The translations under genes were made by a program, and so were the position numbers. Of a stretch of DNA of 8,687 bases, positions 5,627 through 8,687 are shown piece after piece. Below the pieces are notes generated by a model that saw only the letters and a program-made list of their open reading frames with translations, was not told the origin of the DNA and made no database searches. The stretch spans positions 1 to 8,687 of the forward strand of contig JAJRDJ010000236.1 of assembly GCA_028678445.1 (NCBI GenBank), in the 5' to 3' direction. Source of the stretch: Methylococcaceae bacterium. Lineage in GTDB: Bacteria; Pseudomonadota; Gammaproteobacteria; Methylococcales; Methylococcaceae. The stretch's first letter is position 1. Every line of letters begins with the position of its first letter.

Positions 5627-6519
5627 CCACGACCTGGCAGAGCCTTCCCGAGCGCAGCAACGCATTCTGGCTCCACGCCATCACCTGGATCGCCCTGCGG
5701 CTCAGCCGGACGGTGTCGCGGTTCCTGCTTTTCCCCATCACGGCGTATTTCCTGATCTTCAGGAACCGGACGCTGGAAGCCTCGAGACGCTACCTGCGCG
5801 CGGTGCTGGGCCGGGAACCCGGCTGGACCGACAGCTTCCGCCAGTACCACACCTTTGCCTGCACCCTGGTGGATCGGCTCTTCGTGCTGTCCGCCCGGGA
5901 CCAGTGCCTTGACATCCGCGTTCATGGGCTGGAGGTGCTGGAGCGCTATACCTCGACCGGCACCAGCTGCCTGCTGGTCGGCGCGCACCTCGGCAGTTTT
6001 GAGATCATTCGTGCCGTGGGCCGCACCCGTCGCGGCCTGCGCGTCAAGGCCATGATGTATGAAGAGGGCACACCGCAAATCACCCGGCTGTACCGGACTC
6101 TCAATCCGGCACTGCACGAGGACATCATTCCTGTGGGCGGACCGGGCACGCTGCTCGGGCTCGATCAGCACATGGCCGGGGGCGGTCTGCTGGCGCTGCT
6201 GGGTGATCGCTGTGTGAGCGGGGACAAGCGCGTGCAATGCCCTTTCTTTGGCGAGCCGGTCTGGTTGCCCCAGACGCCCGTAGTGCTGTCCCAAATTCTG
6301 CACCTGCCCCTGCTGCTGTTTGTCTGCCTGCATACCGGCTGGGGCCGGTATGACGTCTACTTCGAGGATCTCGGGGATTACCGGCCGCTACCCCGCGAAG
6401 CGCGCGAAGCCGAGGCCCGGCGCGTGATGCGGCGTTATGCCGAACGGCTGGAGCATTACAGCCGGATGGCGCCCTACAACTGGTTCAATTTCCACGATGT
6501 CTGGCAAACCGAAGCCTGA
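5623..6519 (+). CDS. LpxL/LPLAT-family acyltransferase (ApeD/XanD-like)
   Basis: This 298-aa membrane-associated acyltransferase belongs to the lauroyl/lysophospholipid type (COG4261-like). It has the catalytic HX4E as HLGSFE (His122, Glu127), the LLALLGDR block (189-196) and PFFGEPVWLPQTP (207-219), all typical of LpxL-like enzymes. A hydrophobic stretch near 33-47 may be a membrane anchor. Homologues in xanthomonadin and aryl-polyene clusters are thought to transfer the polyene acyl chain from ACP to a lipid or glycerol-based acceptor at the inner membrane, and that role is inferred here. It is distinct from housekeeping LpxL because it sits among the ACP, COG4648, LolA and MMPL genes. The start at ATG 5623 overlaps the preceding small ORF's stop by four bases. 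LolA follows after 13 bases. Confidence 0.87.
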   Translation: MTTTWQSLPERSNAFWLHAITWIALRLSRTVSRFLLFPITAYFLIFRNRTLEASRRYLRAVLGREPGWTDSFRQYHTFACTLVDRLFVLSARDQCLDIRVHGLEVLERYTSTGTSCLLVGAHLGSFEIIRAVGRTRRGLRVKAMMYEEGTPQITRLYRTLNPALHEDIIPVGGPGTLLGLDQHMAGGGLLALLGDRCVSGDKRVQCPFFGEPVWLPQTPVVLSQILHLPLLLFVCLHTGWGRYDVYFEDLGDYRPLPREAREAEARRVMRRYAERLEHYSRMAPYNWFNFHDVWQTEA

Positions 6520-6532
6520 TTGCTCGAGAAAC

Positions 6533-7156
6533 ATGAAGCGGATCGCCCGCTGCGCGGCGGGGCGGGCCCGGCCTGACCGCGCGAGGGAGCTGGCGCTATG
6601 CCTGATCCTGGCCAGCGGCATCGCCGCCGCCGAATCACCCGCCGGCGCCCCAACCCTGCCCGCGCTGTTCGCCCGCCTCGCCGCTGCGGCCGAGACCCGG
6701 GTCCGCTTCGTCGAACTCAAAACCCTAAGCGTACTGGAGCGCCCGTTGCGGCTCGAAGGCACCCTGGAATTCCGCCCACCCGGCTATCTCGCCAAACATG
6801 TCGAGAAACCGGCCGAGGAGCATTACATCATTGAAGACGGGCGGGTCACGGTCAGCAAACCCGGGGAACAACAGACCGTGAACTTGGCCCTCGCCGACTA
6901 CCCGCCGCTCGAAGCCTTCGCCGAAAGTCTGCGCGCGCCGCTGGCGGGCGACCTTGCCGCCCTGCAGCGGTATTGGCGGCCCAGTCTCGGCGGCTCATGG
7001 AAGCACTGGCTGCTGGCGCTGACGCCACTCCGCCCGGAACTTGCAACCTTCGTCCGGGGCGTGAGGCTGGAAGGGCGGGACGCGCATCTGACCCGCCTGA
7101 CTATCGAGGAAACGGGCGGCGACACCGCCACCCTGAGCTTCGAGCCAGCACGGTGA
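6533..7156 (+). CDS. LolA-like periplasmic lipid/lipoprotein carrier (ApeL-like)
   Basis: This 207-aa protein has a probable Sec signal: an Arg-rich n-region, a hydrophobic core LALCLILASGIAAA (20-33), and likely cleavage before ES. The mature part resembles the LolA-like outer-membrane carriers of aryl-polyene clusters, with FVELKTLSVLERPLRLEGTL (59-78) and FRPPGYLAKHVEKP (80-93). The latter corresponds to the strand containing the L-x-R-P-x-G-x-F/L pattern. In these clusters such carriers are believed to ferry the lipid-linked pigment across the periplasm together with the MMPL exporter. The long n-region of about 19 residues is unusual, and I find no better in-frame start. ATG 6533 lies 13 bases after the acyltransferase stop with only a weak purine stretch (GAGAA). 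The stop overlaps the MMPL start as GTGA. Confidence 0.8.
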   Translation: MKRIARCAAGRARPDRARELALCLILASGIAAAESPAGAPTLPALFARLAAAAETRVRFVELKTLSVLERPLRLEGTLEFRPPGYLAKHVEKPAEEHYIIEDGRVTVSKPGEQQTVNLALADYPPLEAFAESLRAPLAGDLAALQRYWRPSLGGSWKHWLLALTPLRPELATFVRGVRLEGRDAHLTRLTIEETGGDTATLSFEPAR

Positions 7157-8687
7157 AATCCCGCCTGCCCGGGCTGATCTGGCTCCTGTGGCTGGGCATG
7201 GCGAGCGCCATTCTGCTCTTCCGCACCCCGATCACCACCGATCTGACCTTTTTCCTTCCGCGTAATCCGGGTCTGCTCGATGCCGTCCTGGTGCAACAGA
7301 TGCGCGAGGGTCCGGCCTCGCGGCTGCTGATGATGGCCCTTGAGGGCAGCGATGAGGCCACACGGGCCGAGGCCAGCCGGCAGCTAGCCCGGCAACTTGA
7401 AACCAGCCCGCTGTTCCTGTCCGTGATCAACGGCGCCGACACCCGGTTCCTGGGCGAACTGGAGCAGCGCCTGTTCCCCTACCGCTACGCATTGAGCCCG
7501 GCGGTGGAGGCCGGTCATTTCGAGATCCCGGCCCTGCGCGCCGCGCTGGAAGCGCGGCTGGAAGAACTGGCCTCGCCGGCGGCTCTGGCGCTGAAACCTT
7601 GGCTGACCCGCGACCCCGGCGGTGAATGGAGTCGGCTGCTGCGGCACTGGCTGGCGCCAGAGGGTCCGGAACTTCGGCGCGGTGTCTGGTTTTCCCGTGA
7701 TGGCGGACGCGCACTGATATTGGCTCGCACCCACGCCTCGGGCTTCGATCTTGCAGCGCAGGAAGAAGCCCAGACCCGGGTACGGGAAGCCTTCCGGGTA
7801 TTGCCGGATGCTAGGGGACTCCGGCTGATCCTGGGCGGCCCTGGCGCTTTGGGTGTGGAGGCCAATACCCGCATCACCCGCGATGCCGCCCGGCTCTCGG
7901 CTATCAACAGCCTGCTGGTCATGGGACTGATCTTCGCGGTCTACCGCTCGGTGCGGGTGCTGGGGCTGGGTCTGATACCGCTGGTCACCGGCGTCCTGAC
8001 CGGGGTTGCCGCCACGAGCCTGGCATTTGGCGAAGTCCATGGCATCACGCTGGGCTTTGGCGCCACCCTGGTGGGAGTCGCGGCGGACTATCCCAATCAT
8101 TTCTTTACCCATCTCTCGCCCCGGGAGACCCCGGCCCAAGCCATGCAGCGCATCTGGCCGACGCTGCGGCTGGGACTCCTGACCAATGTCGCCGGCTTCG
8201 CCGCCATGCTGTTCTCGGGCTTCGCGGGTCTCGCCCAACTTGCCGTATTTGCCGGCGCGGGGCTTCTCGCGGCCGGGCTCTCGACACGCTGGGTGTTGCC
8301 CAGCCTGTCCGGCACCGGGGTCCGGCTGCCGGCGTGGGTCGCGCAGGGTTCCACTATCTCCCTGCCGGCCGACAGACTAGGGCTCTGGCGCTGGTTGCCG
8401 CTGGCCTTCACGATGGCGTTGCTGGGAATTTTCAGTTACTCGGGGACACCGCTCTGGAACGACGATATCGCCACCCTCAATCCGGTACCGCCCGAGCGCC
8501 AGCAGCTCGACGCCTCTCTGCAGAAGGATTTCAGCGCCCCCGATCTTCGGAAATTGGTCGTAATCACCGCACCGGATGGCGAATCCGCCCTGACCACATC
8601 CGAAGCCATCGCTGTCCCGCTCGATCAGTTGCAGCGGCAGGGCGCACTGGCCGGTTACGACATGGCGGCGCGCTATCTGCCCAGCCA
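7153..8687 (+). CDS. RND/MMPL-family exporter, partial (cut at right edge)
   Basis: The frame is open from GTG 7153 to the window end, giving 511 complete codons with no stop. The GTG overlaps the LolA stop as GTGA. An N-terminal transmembrane helix (about 8-23) is followed by a large periplasmic domain to about residue 250. A block of transmembrane helices then begins near SLLVMGLIFAVYRSV (253-267). The MMPL/RND signature GFGATLVGVAADYPNHFF lies in this block, with Asp312-Tyr313 as likely proton-relay residues. A second periplasmic domain starts near residue 435. Relatives in aryl-polyene clusters (ApeM-like, XanK-like) are proposed to extract the lipid-linked polyene from the inner membrane for handover to the LolA-like carrier. 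The full protein should be about 750-800 aa, so the rest lies beyond the right edge. Confidence 0.88.
   Translation, partial: MKSRLPGLIWLLWLGMASAILLFRTPITTDLTFFLPRNPGLLDAVLVQQMREGPASRLLMMALEGSDEATRAEASRQLARQLETSPLFLSVINGADTRFLGELEQRLFPYRYALSPAVEAGHFEIPALRAALEARLEELASPAALALKPWLTRDPGGEWSRLLRHWLAPEGPELRRGVWFSRDGGRALILARTHASGFDLAAQEEAQTRVREAFRVLPDARGLRLILGGPGALGVEANTRITRDAARLSAINSLLVMGLIFAVYRSVRVLGLGLIPLVTGVLTGVAATSLAFGEVHGITLGFGATLVGVAADYPNHFFTHLSPRETPAQAMQRIWPTLRLGLLTNVAGFAAMLFSGFAGLAQLAVFAGAGLLAAGLSTRWVLPSLSGTGVRLPAWVAQGSTISLPADRLGLWRWLPLAFTMALLGIFSYSGTPLWNDDIATLNPVPPERQQLDASLQKDFSAPDLRKLVVITAPDGESALTTSEAIAVPLDQLQRQGALAGYDMAARYLPS

Noticed and set aside
4945..6333. 462-residue minus-strand frame rich in Gln, Arg and Gly
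   Set aside because: It runs antisense across three plus-strand genes, including recognised acyltransferase and COG4648 proteins, so it is an artefact of high GC at codon third positions.
7384..8238. Minus-strand frame of 284 residues
   Set aside because: It lies antisense to the MMPL exporter, whose frame is continuous to the window end and carries the family signature.

Overview
The window is high-GC proteobacterial DNA, probably from a gammaproteobacterium. It carries the 5' part of an aryl-polyene / xanthomonadin-type pigment locus on the + strand. The species cannot be named from the sequence. The lineage guess rests on gene content (a chorismatase, COG4648 membrane protein, LPLAT, LolA and MMPL set) and on dense, mostly overlapping gene packing.

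Left edge (1-250): an AT-rich divergent intergenic region. Read on the minus strand it holds a candidate promoter, then a GEMM-I-like (c-di-GMP-I family) riboswitch aptamer, then an intrinsic terminator running off the left end. The terminator's 5' arm reuses bases of the aptamer, a typical on/off expression platform. The controlled gene lies outside the window to the left.

Leader (about 250-705): about 450 bases with no recognisable gene. It contains three very small, unrecognised ORFs in stop/start-overlap or near-abutting arrangement, several small hairpins, and a plausible sigma-70 promoter at 583-610.

Operon (706 to beyond 8687, all +), in order: UbiE-like SAM methyltransferase; polytopic membrane protein of unknown role; flavin-dependent halogenase-like monooxygenase; FkbO/Hyg5/XanB2-type chorismatase; acyl carrier protein; COG4648 membrane protein (ApeG-like); a 55-residue unrecognised ORF; LpxL-like acyltransferase; LolA-like periplasmic carrier; and an RND/MMPL exporter cut by the right edge. 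Nearly all joints are ATGA, GTGA or TGATG overlaps or gaps of a few bases. The exceptions are the 66-base gap before the ACP gene, which has its own clear ribosome binding site, and short gaps before the 55-aa ORF and lolA.

Proposed joint function: the chorismatase makes a hydroxybenzoate starter from chorismate. This is loaded onto the ACP and extended to a polyene by type II ketosynthase, ketoreductase and dehydratase enzymes that are not in this window and presumably lie downstream. The methyltransferase and flavoenzyme would methylate and halogenate the aryl head, as in xanthomonadins. The acyltransferase would attach the polyene to a lipid, and LolA plus MMPL would move it to the outer membrane. 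Enzyme families are read directly from motifs. The pathway and product are inferences.
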